This document shows, in pieces, positions 1 to 6,048 of a DNA stretch of 7,838 nt. Under the pieces are notes generated by a model. It saw only the letters and a program-made list of their open reading frames with translations. It did no database searches and was not told the origin of the DNA. Within the stretch, counting starts at the first letter, position 1. Each line of letters starts with the position of its first letter. Source of the DNA: CAVYGB01 sp046734815. Lineage in GTDB: Bacteria; Myxococcota_A; Polyangia; Fen-1088. The position numbers and the translations under genes were made by a program. The stretch covers positions 1 to 7,838 of the forward strand of contig JBKPRZ010000331.1 in assembly GCA_046734815.1 (NCBI GenBank), in the 5' to 3' direction.

Positions 1-1842
1 TATTTCCCCACGCCCGAGACCTACCGGAAGTTCATCCAGAAGGGGACCCTGAAGCTGACCTGGCAGGTCACCAGCCGCAACAAGCTGCAGTCGCTGACCA
101 ACTTCGATTCGCCGCACGAATACAACCAGCGCGGCACCGTCGGCATCTCGCCCGACGCCGAGCGCATCCGCCACGGCTTCCGCTTCATGGAGGGGCTGAT
201 CTGGGAGTCGCTGCTGTCCGACTCGCTGGTGCTGCGCTCGCAGGCCGCCCTGATGATCCCGATCTCCGAGCACATCTACCCGCGGCTGTGCGCCAGCCAG
301 CCGATCGAGTGCGAGCACATCCCCGCCTACCGCAACAGCTTCCCGCGCGTGCAGGAGTACGGCAACGACCGCGAGCACCGTCGCAACTTCACCATCAGCG
401 CCCAGTTCCAGAACCGCCTGGACTGGTTCGTCAGCAGCAAGAAGCTGGGTGACCACTCGGTGTCGCTGAAGGACAACTTCTACGCCGAGCAGGACTCGCG
501 CAAGTTCTCGCGCCCGGGCGACCTGTACTACGAGTACAACGGCACCGTCCCCGACGCGCTGACGACCTATTACTCCAATGACCCGCGCACCGAGGCGGCC
601 CGCTACGGCTGGACCATCCAGAGCAGCACCGTGGTCCGCCACATCGCCACCCTCAACGATTCCTGGCGGCCCACCCGCTACCTGACCATCACCCCTGCCC
701 TGTCGCACGTCTGGGCCACCGGCAGCAACAGCGCGGGCGCCGACGTGGTGGGTGCGCAGGCCTTCGCCCCGGCGGTGTCGGTGGCCTGGGACGCCACCCA
801 CGACGGCCGGACGGCGCTGCGGGCCAGCTACAACAACTACGTCGACATCAACATCTTCGACCTGTCCCGCCACACTCTGGGCGGGCAGGTGCAGCAGCGC
901 TGCCGCTGGGACGCCGACAAGCAGGACTACTCGAAGGAGTGTGAGTTCTCGGGCGGCACCCGCAACACCTTCGGGCTGCCCTGCGGCCCGCTGGGCATCG
1001 ACGAGAACGGCAACCCCTGCCGCGAGAAGCTGAAGATCCCGCGCATCTACGAATACACCGCGGGCGGCGAGCGCGAGGTGATCCCCGGCGTGGCCATGTC
1101 GCTGGACTTCGTCTACAAGGATTTCAAGAACCAGTACGAGATCCGCGAGACCAACCGCATCTGGAACGAATCGGGATCCAGCCTGGTGTCCACCGGCGGC
1201 TACCGCAACGGCCGTCGCGAGACCATCAGCGACCTGGGCACGCCCGACGGCGCTGGCCGCAACTACAAGGGCGTCACCCTGGGGATCAACAAGCGCGAGG
1301 GGCGGCTGAAGACCAAGGCTTCGTACACCCTGGCCAAGCTGGAAGGCAACGTGTTCGACGGCATCGACAACCAGTGGGGTGACATCGCCCCGCAGGACAT
1401 CTTCCTGTGGGGACCGCTGGCCGACGACCACCGCCACGAGATCAAGCTGAGCGCGACCTACCAGGTGACCCCGTTCCTGTCGACCGGCTTCCGCTACCGC
1501 TACTACTCGGGCACGCCCTACGACCGGCTGTACCGCAACGAGACCACCGGCGCCTTCGAGTTGCACCGGGCGCGGGTGGGCGTCAACCCGGGCAACAACA
1601 TCAACGATCCGTCCGACGACCGCGAGCTGCGGCTGCCCGACCTGCAGGACGTCAACGCGCAGGTGCGGCTGAACATGATGCCGCTGATCGGCCAGGCGCT
1701 CGACTTCTACGTCGACATCCTGAATGTGCTCGCGCTGCGCACAACGACGTCCTACGGGCAGAACGACGGCCAGGACTTCGGCGTCGTCCGCGGCCGCCAG
1801 GGCCCCTTCCGGATCCGCCTGGGCCTCAACTACCGGTATTAG
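1..1842 (+). CDS. TonB-dependent, Oar-like outer-membrane receptor (5' truncated)
   Basis: The reading frame is open from the first base to TAG at 1840-1842, giving 613 residues with the start outside the window. The visible part is a C-terminal beta-barrel: alternating aromatic/polar strands, long loops rich in Asn, Asp, Arg and Tyr, and a terminal strand ending in Tyr (LGLNYRY), the usual signal for barrel insertion. No plug domain or TonB box is visible; these would lie upstream. The style matches Oar-like receptors with an N-terminal carboxypeptidase-regulatory domain, common in myxobacteria and about 1,000 residues long; this match is from memory, not a search. Such proteins take up or secrete substrates across the outer membrane using TonB energy, but the substrate cannot be read here. 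Six cysteines (fragment residues 97, 104, 301, 314, 328, 340) fall in loop-like stretches, four of them beside a DENGN acidic turn. The first ATG in the fragment, at 187, is internal. Confidence 0.85.
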   Translation, partial: YFPTPETYRKFIQKGTLKLTWQVTSRNKLQSLTNFDSPHEYNQRGTVGISPDAERIRHGFRFMEGLIWESLLSDSLVLRSQAALMIPISEHIYPRLCASQPIECEHIPAYRNSFPRVQEYGNDREHRRNFTISAQFQNRLDWFVSSKKLGDHSVSLKDNFYAEQDSRKFSRPGDLYYEYNGTVPDALTTYYSNDPRTEAARYGWTIQSSTVVRHIATLNDSWRPTRYLTITPALSHVWATGSNSAGADVVGAQAFAPAVSVAWDATHDGRTALRASYNNYVDINIFDLSRHTLGGQVQQRCRWDADKQDYSKECEFSGGTRNTFGLPCGPLGIDENGNPCREKLKIPRIYEYTAGGEREVIPGVAMSLDFVYKDFKNQYEIRETNRIWNESGSSLVSTGGYRNGRRETISDLGTPDGAGRNYKGVTLGINKREGRLKTKASYTLAKLEGNVFDGIDNQWGDIAPQDIFLWGPLADDHRHEIKLSATYQVTPFLSTGFRYRYYSGTPYDRLYRNETTGAFELHRARVGVNPGNNINDPSDDRELRLPDLQDVNAQVRLNMMPLIGQALDFYVDILNVLALRTTTSYGQNDGQDFGVVRGRQGPFRIRLGLNYRY

Positions 1843-1909
1843 GCGCTTCGCGCCTCGGGGAAGAGGACGCGGGCAGACCCGCGTCCCCTCCCCCGTGCCC
1901 TCTCCCCGA
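1841..1909. repeat. Nested inverted repeats just after the receptor stop
   Basis: AGGCGC (1841-1846) pairs perfectly with GCGCCT (1850-1855) around a TTC loop and overlaps the stop codon. Next, GGACGCGGG (1865-1873) pairs with CCCGCGTCC (1878-1886) around CAGA, a perfect 9-bp stem. An outer pair, TCGGGGA (1855-1861) with TCCCCGA (1903-1909), continued after a one-base bulge by GAGG/CCTC, encloses the second stem; the outer arm shares two bases with the inner one. The RNA could protect a 3' end or help end transcription. The nested palindromic form also fits a dispersed intergenic repeat. No T-tract follows. Confidence 0.6.
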
Positions 1910-1941
1910 TCCAGGTAAGGAACACTGGCACCTGCAAGTCT

Positions 1942-1970
1942 CGTGAGATCCGGGCCAGGCGGATCTCGCG
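1942..1970. repeat. 11-bp stem-loop
   Basis: GAGATCCG (1945-1952) is perfectly complementary to CGGATCTC (1960-1967) with a 7-base loop. Three more pairs, one a G-T wobble, extend the stem to 1942-1952/1960-1970. It is followed by G-rich rather than T-rich sequence, so intrinsic termination is not supported. It may be part of the same intergenic repeat cluster as its neighbours. Confidence 0.55.
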
Positions 1971-1991
1971 TGGAAGACTGGGGGTCTCTGC

Positions 1992-2010
1992 GGCGGGCAA
2001 GCCCGCCTAC
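1992..2010 (-). repeat. REP-like palindrome with GTAG head
   Basis: GGCGGGC (1992-1998) and GCCCGCC (2001-2007) form a perfect palindrome around AA. Read on the minus strand, it begins GTAG and continues directly into the hairpin (GTAGGCGGGCTTGCCCGCC). That GTAG-plus-hairpin layout is the hallmark of REP sequences mobilised by RAYT (TnpA-REP) transposases, well known in Pseudomonas and Xanthomonas. Only one copy is visible and no RAYT gene is present, so the assignment is by form only. Confidence 0.4.
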
Positions 2011-2147
2011 GAACGCTGCAAGTGACGTTCAGTTGTCGGCAGGAACAAACTTGCTGGCCGCGGTCGAAGAGTGGAGACGGGTACCCCCGTGACGATCGCT
2101 GGGTGGCGGAAACGATATTGCGGGCTGCAGTCGTTGCGGGCGATGGT

Positions 2148-2162
2148 TGGCTAGATCTTCGC
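2148..2162 (+). promoter_or_regulatory. Candidate sigma-54 promoter (weak)
   Basis: TGGCTAGATCTTCGC has GG (2149-2150) and GC (2161-2162) separated by exactly 10 bases and matches 8 of the 11 fixed positions of the TGGCACG-N4-TTGC consensus. It would start RNA near 2174, about 110 bases before the first adaptor gene. A second GG-N10-GC arrangement with a perfect TTGC -12 element but a poor -24 element lies at 2107-2121. Such matches arise often by chance in GC-rich DNA and no activator gene is in view, so this is only a candidate. Confidence 0.2.
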
Positions 2163-2269
2163 GGTGTGGGAGTGGTGGATTTTACAGGGTTTTGACGGAT
2201 CGTACCGGCGGGCGACGTCAACGTTGTTCGCCGGTCGTGGGTATGGTTGGGCGAGGAAGCGCCACCGTC

Positions 2270-2273
2270 GGAG
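2270..2273 (+). promoter_or_regulatory. Ribosome binding site deciding the first adaptor start
   Basis: GGAG lies 9 bases before the ATG at 2283. The alternative in-frame TTG at 2247 and ATG at 2310 have no comparable purine box at the right distance, so this site favours 2283. Confidence 0.5.
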
Positions 2274-2282
2274 ACCGGTTCG

Positions 2283-3545
2283 ATGGCGACGGTGCCCACT
2301 CCATTCGTCATGCCGTCCCGCCGCCCCCCGACATTCGCAAGAACACCGCACTCCATCCTGGCCCTCGCTGCGCTCGCGCTGGGGGGCTGCCGCGGAGACG
2401 GTGCCCTGTTCCACGGGCACACGACGCGGGCCCCGGAGGTGCTGCAGGCGCGGCGGGGTGAGTTCGTGCGGACGCTGTCCTTGACCGGCGAGGTCGACGC
2501 GATCTCGGCGGTCGAGCTGAAGGTGCCGCGCGTGCCCAGCGGCAAGGTGGCGCTGCGGAAGCTGCTGGCCGAGGGCGCGGAGGTCAAGGCCGGCGAGGTG
2601 GTGGCGCGCCTGGATAGCAGTTCCTTCGTGCAGCAGATCAAGGACCTGACCCTTCAGCTGTCGCAGGCGGAGATCGATCTCGAACGCCAGCGCTCGCAGA
2701 ACGGGGTGCTGGAGGCGGACAAGGAGCTGGACCTCGAGCGCAAGAAGGCGGCCCTGCGGCGTGCAGAGGTGGACGCCGACGTGCCCGAGGGGATCTTGCC
2801 CAAGCGCGACTTCCTGGAAAAGCAGATGGCGGTCCGCCGGGCCCAGGCGGAGGTGGAGCGGGCGGATGCGGCGCTGGCCGCGCAGAAGACCGCCGACGGC
2901 ACCGACATCCGGCTCAAGCAGATCGCGCTCGAGAAGCTGCGCCGCGCGGTGCGGACGGCGGAAGAGGCCATCGCCACCCTGACCTTGACCACCACCGCGG
3001 CGGGCACGGTGCTGCTGGGCGACCACCCCGAGGAGCGGCGCAAGGTCCAGGAGGGCGACGAGATCTTCATGGGCATGGTGGTGGCGCGGGTGGCCAGCTC
3101 CAATTCGCGGCGCGTGCGCGCCTGGCTGGCCGACGTCGACGACGCCAAGGTGGCGGTGGGCATGCCGGCGGTGATCACCCTGGACGCCTACCCGGGGCGC
3201 CACTTCGACGGGACGGTCAAGGAAATCTCCCCGGTGGCCCAGACCCAGGGGCAGGGGCGCATGCAGGGACAGCGGCGCGTGTTCACGGTGGGCGTCGACC
3301 TGCGCGACGGCTCGGCGGACATCCTGCGGCCGGGGCTGTCGGCGCGGGTGGAGGTGATCGTCGACCGCAAGGCGGGCGCGTTGCTGGTGCCGCGGGTGGC
3401 GCTGGACCTGGACGGCGATCAGCCGCGGCTGATGCTGGCCACCGGCGAATCGCAGGTGGTGTCGCTGTCGGGCTGCAACGGCCAGAGCTGCGTGGTGACG
3501 GGCGGCGTGACCGAAGGCGCGGCGCTCCGGAGGGCGAACCCGTGA
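2283..3545 (+). CDS. HlyD/MacA-type periplasmic adaptor, lipoprotein (adaptor 1)
   Basis: This 420-residue membrane fusion protein would connect an inner-membrane transporter to the periplasm or outer membrane. An Arg-containing n-region and a short Leu/Ala-rich core end in LALGGC, a clear lipobox with Cys36 as the lipidated residue. Then come a half-lipoyl/beta segment (about 57-110, with GAEVKAGEVVARLD), a long coiled-coil hairpin (about 115-230) turning near DADVPEGILPK, the returning lipoyl half (TAAGTVLLG), a beta-barrel segment (about 275-360, ending LRPGLSARVEV) and a C-terminal membrane-proximal domain. The residue after Cys36 is Arg, not Asp, so by the E. coli sorting rule it would go to the outer membrane. 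A Cys398/Cys403 pair (CNGQSC) sits in the last domain. ATG 2283 is chosen for its GGAG; ATG 2310 would give a more typical 27-residue signal and is also possible. It is the first gene of the operon, and its TGA overlaps the next GTG by 4 bases. I see no TolC-docking RLS motif at the hairpin tip. Confidence 0.88.
   Translation: MATVPTPFVMPSRRPPTFARTPHSILALAALALGGCRGDGALFHGHTTRAPEVLQARRGEFVRTLSLTGEVDAISAVELKVPRVPSGKVALRKLLAEGAEVKAGEVVARLDSSSFVQQIKDLTLQLSQAEIDLERQRSQNGVLEADKELDLERKKAALRRAEVDADVPEGILPKRDFLEKQMAVRRAQAEVERADAALAAQKTADGTDIRLKQIALEKLRRAVRTAEEAIATLTLTTTAAGTVLLGDHPEERRKVQEGDEIFMGMVVARVASSNSRRVRAWLADVDDAKVAVGMPAVITLDAYPGRHFDGTVKEISPVAQTQGQGRMQGQRRVFTVGVDLRDGSADILRPGLSARVEVIVDRKAGALLVPRVALDLDGDQPRLMLATGESQVVSLSGCNGQSCVVTGGVTEGAALRRANP
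3529..3534 (+). promoter_or_regulatory. Ribosome binding site of adaptor 2
   Basis: GGAGGG lies 7 bases before GTG 3542, inside the end of the preceding gene. It supports the GTG start and the complete N-terminal signal over the in-frame ATG at 3557, although that ATG also has a GAGG 9 bases upstream (3544-3547). Confidence 0.65.
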
Positions 3546-4744
3546 GGTGCAGGTGGATGCCAGCTGCCCTCTTGCTGTGCGGCTGCGGCGGCGCCGAGGG
3601 CGCGCTGGGCGACGACCTGTGGGTGCCGGTGGCGCGCGGGGACCTGGCCCTGGACGTCGACGTGCTGGGGTCGCTGGTGGCGACCCGGTCGGCGCCGGTG
3701 GGGCCGCCCTCGGGGCTGGACCAGAACGACTTCAAGATCGCCCGCATGGCCAACGAGGGCTCGTACGTGCAGGCCGGCACCAAGGTGCTGTTCTTCGACG
3801 CCGGCGAGCTGGAGACCGAGCTTCTGGGCCGGGCGGCCGAGCGGGACAGCGCCGCCAAGGAGATCGACCGCAAGCTGCACGAGCTGGAGCTTTCGAAACG
3901 CGAAGGCGAGCTGCGGGTGACCGAGGCCGAGGCGCTGGTGCGCAAGGCCGAGCTGAAGGCGGATCTGCCCGCCAAGTACACCGCCGCCATCGAGGTGAAG
4001 CTGGCGCAGATCGACCTCGAGGCGGCGCGGGCAGAGCTGAAGATGGCCCGCCAGCGGCTCGAGCACAGCCTGCACCTGGGGCAGGCCGAGCTGGCCTACC
4101 TGCGCGACCGCCACGCCCGCTTTGCCGGCCGGGCGGCCCGGCTGCAGGAGCTGATCGAGAAGCTGTCGGTGGCGGCGCCCATCGACGGGGTGGTCGTCTA
4201 CCGCAGCAACTGGCGCGGGGAGAAGAAGAAGGTGGGGGACGACTGCGAGGTGGGCGAGCCGTGCATGGAGATCACCGACACGCGCGAGATGCAGGCGGTG
4301 GGCGAGGTGGACGAGATGGAATCGGCGCGGGTGGCGGTGGGGCAGACGGTGCGGCTGCGGCTGGAGGCGCTGCCCGAGCAGGAGTGGGTGGGCAAGGTCG
4401 AGTCGCTGCGCCCCAACGTCTACCGCCAGTCGCCGCGCAACCCGTTGAAGGTGGTGGGGCTGTCGATCAAGCTCGACCAGACCGACCGCTCGCGCATGCG
4501 GCCGGGCATGCAGTTCCGCGGGCACCTGGAGACCGAGCGGCTGCGCCAGGTGGTGCTGGCCCCGGTGGACGCCGTGTTCGCGCGCCCCGACGGACCGGTG
4601 GCCTTCCGGCGCATCACCGCGGGGGGCTGGGAGCCGGTGCGGCTGACGGTGGGGCGCCGCTCGCGCACGCAGGTGCAGGTGCAGAGCGGGCTGCAGCCCG
4701 GCGACCGGATCGCCCGCCGCGACCTTGAGGAGGCGGCGCCGTGA
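3542..4744 (+). CDS. HlyD-type periplasmic adaptor, probable lipoprotein (adaptor 2)
   Basis: This 400-residue adaptor is only distantly similar to its neighbours. The GTG start gives a very short signal, Arg-containing then Ala/Leu-rich, ending LLCGC. With Cys15 as the lipidated residue this fits the general lipobox pattern, Cys being tolerated at -2, and Gly16 follows. ATG 3557 would leave the signal too short. Domains: N-terminal beta/lipoyl half (about 28-86, GSYVQAGTKVLFFD); a long charged coiled-coil hairpin (about 88-208) with a turn near KADLPAKY; the lipoyl return (APIDGVVVY, about 212-245); a barrel domain (about 248-332, MRPGMQFRGHLE); and a C-terminal domain ending in QSGLQPGDRI. 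Cys235 and Cys241 (C-x5-C) lie in the lipoyl return, where adaptors normally have no cysteines. The gene overlaps both neighbours by 4 bases, so it is likely translated in coupling with them and to work in the same complex. The family is clear; the substrate is unknown. Confidence 0.85.
   Translation: MRCRWMPAALLLCGCGGAEGALGDDLWVPVARGDLALDVDVLGSLVATRSAPVGPPSGLDQNDFKIARMANEGSYVQAGTKVLFFDAGELETELLGRAAERDSAAKEIDRKLHELELSKREGELRVTEAEALVRKAELKADLPAKYTAAIEVKLAQIDLEAARAELKMARQRLEHSLHLGQAELAYLRDRHARFAGRAARLQELIEKLSVAAPIDGVVVYRSNWRGEKKKVGDDCEVGEPCMEITDTREMQAVGEVDEMESARVAVGQTVRLRLEALPEQEWVGKVESLRPNVYRQSPRNPLKVVGLSIKLDQTDRSRMRPGMQFRGHLETERLRQVVLAPVDAVFARPDGPVAFRRITAGGWEPVRLTVGRRSRTQVQVQSGLQPGDRIARRDLEEAAP
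4727..4733 (+). promoter_or_regulatory. Strong ribosome binding site of adaptor 3
   Basis: GAGGAGG lies 7 bases before GTG 4741, within the last codons of adaptor 2. It confirms the GTG start and suggests efficient re-initiation at the overlap. Confidence 0.75.
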
Positions 4745-6048
4745 AGAAGATCTGGATCGCGGGCGCGGTGCTGGTGGCGCTGGCCGGCGGAGGGCTGGCC
4801 GCCCGCTCGCTGCTGCGCCGGACCGGGGCGGCCAGCGTGCCGGTGGTCGGGGTCAAGGCCGCGCCGTTCACCCGCACGGTGACCGCCGAGGGGTACCTGC
4901 GGCCGGTCAAGGCCACGCCGCTGACCGCGCCCAACCGCGGGCGGGCGCTGCTGATCGCCTGGCTGGCCGAGGACGGCGCCCTGGTGAAAAAGGGCGAGGT
5001 GGTGATCCGGTTCGACAGCCAGGAGGCCACCCGGGCGCTGGCCGACGGGCGCGACGACCGCGAGGCCGCCCTCACCCGCATCAACAAGGAGAAGCTGCAG
5101 ATCGAGAGCGCGCTGGGCGAGCGGGCGCGCGCGGCCTCGCTGACCCAGGAGGAGATGCGGCAGGCGCGCGAGCTGGGCAAGAAGGACCCCCGCTTCTTTC
5201 CGCGCAACGAGGTGATCGAGTCGGAGATCGACGAGTCGTTGCTGAACGCGCGCCTCGATCAGACCAAGCTGGCCAGCAAGGTGGAAAAGCAGCTGGGCAG
5301 CAGCCGGGTGGCGCTGCTGGCGGTCGACCGAGACAAGGCCGAGCGCGAGGCCCAGCGGGCCGAGGACACGCTGGAGTCGCTGGAGGTGCGGGCGCCGCAC
5401 GCCGGGACCTTCGTCATCCAGCGCTGGGGCTGGGGCCAGCGGCTGCTGCAGGCCGGGGACCGGGCCTTTTCCAGCATGCGGGTGGCCGAGGTGGCCACCA
5501 GCGATCACATGGACGCCGAGGTGGCGGTGCTGGAGGCGGACGCCGGCGGGCTGGTGGCGGGCAAGCGCGCGCAGGTGGTGCTGGACGCGCGGCCCGACCT
5601 GGTCTGGAAAGCGAAGGTCAAGAAGGTGGATCCGTTCCCCAAGGCCAAGCACCCCGAGGTGCCCACCCAGTATTTCGGCGCGCTGCTGTCGATCGAGGGC
5701 AACACCGCCGGGGTCAAGCCGGGCCAGCGGCTCAAGGCCACCATCGTGCTCGACGAGGTGAAGAGCGCGCTGGCCATCCCGCGCCAGGCGGTATTCCGCG
5801 ATGAAGCGGGCACCTTCGTTTACCGCAAGGCGCGCTGGGGCGGCGACTTCGAGAAGGTGCTGGTCACCCTGGGGCCCGGGACGGTGGGGCGGGTGGTGGT
5901 CACCGCCGGGCTGTCCGCCGGCGACCGCATCGCCCTGCGCGACCCCAGCCGGTCGGCCGACGACCTGTCGGCGCCGGCGACGGCGCGGCCCACCGGCACC
6001 GGCGGCGCGCCGCCGCCCGAACGCAACCGACGGGGGCCGGGGCTGTGA
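4741..6048 (+). CDS. HlyD/MacA-type adaptor with inner-membrane anchor (adaptor 3)
   Basis: This 435-residue adaptor starts MKKIW and has one hydrophobic segment (about 5-22) rich in Ala, Val, Leu and Gly with no cysteine, so it is a membrane anchor or uncleaved signal rather than a lipoprotein. After it come a beta/lipoyl half (about 35-93, GALVKKGEVVIRFD), a coiled-coil hairpin (about 95-212) with a turn near KKDPRFFPRNE, the lipoyl return (EVRAPHAGTFVI), a barrel domain (about 255-337, VKPGQRLKATIVLDE) and a membrane-proximal domain (about 342-400, SALAIPRQAVF and AGLSAGDRI). A disordered Pro/Gly/Arg-rich tail (about 405-435) ends the protein. It has no cysteine at all, unlike the other three operon proteins. 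It directly precedes the permease and overlaps it by 4 bases, so it is the most likely direct, MacA-like partner. The whole-protein match is to the family, not to one named member. Confidence 0.87.
   Translation: MKKIWIAGAVLVALAGGGLAARSLLRRTGAASVPVVGVKAAPFTRTVTAEGYLRPVKATPLTAPNRGRALLIAWLAEDGALVKKGEVVIRFDSQEATRALADGRDDREAALTRINKEKLQIESALGERARAASLTQEEMRQARELGKKDPRFFPRNEVIESEIDESLLNARLDQTKLASKVEKQLGSSRVALLAVDRDKAEREAQRAEDTLESLEVRAPHAGTFVIQRWGWGQRLLQAGDRAFSSMRVAEVATSDHMDAEVAVLEADAGGLVAGKRAQVVLDARPDLVWKAKVKKVDPFPKAKHPEVPTQYFGALLSIEGNTAGVKPGQRLKATIVLDEVKSALAIPRQAVFRDEAGTFVYRKARWGGDFEKVLVTLGPGTVGRVVVTAGLSAGDRIALRDPSRSADDLSAPATARPTGTGGAPPPERNRRGPGL

Larger units (their letters stand above)
1843..2282. 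other. Intergenic region with hairpin cluster, no convincing gene
   Basis: About 440 bases separate the receptor stop from the first adaptor start. The first 170 bases are packed with inverted repeats (1841-1909, 1942-1970, 1992-2007), and a small 5-bp hairpin (ACGGG/CCCGT) lies at 2077-2090. Open frames crossing this stretch on either strand encode low-complexity Arg/Pro/Ser-rich peptides typical of shadow frames in GC-rich DNA. None of the hairpins is followed by a T-run, so no classical intrinsic terminator is seen. The latter half, about 2100-2282, should hold the promoter of the adaptor operon; only weak candidates are visible. Confidence 0.7.

Noticed and set aside
2192..2197. TTGACG as a sigma-70 -35 box
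   Set aside because: No acceptable -10 hexamer lies 16-18 bases downstream, where the sequence reads around ACGTCA.
2211..2232. GGCGA/TCGCC inverted repeat around CAACGTTG before adaptor 1
   Set aside because: Only 5-bp arms with a 12-base gap; expected by chance in such GC-rich DNA.
2247..2282. TTG 2247 as the start of adaptor 1
   Set aside because: It adds 12 residues, including acidic ones, before an already long signal peptide and has no better ribosome binding site than ATG 2283.
1826..2641. Minus-strand open frame crossing the intergenic region
   Set aside because: The product is Ser/Pro/Arg-rich low complexity, runs through the hairpin cluster and overlaps the start of adaptor 1.
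3419..4525. Minus-strand open frame of 368 codons
   Set aside because: His/Leu/Gln-rich shadow opposite adaptor 2, without a recognisable fold or start signal.
4420..5652. Long minus-strand open frame of 410 codons
   Set aside because: It is a mirror of adaptors 2 and 3, rich in His, Gly, Arg and Leu with no domain signature; the + frame shows clear adaptor domains and ribosome binding sites.
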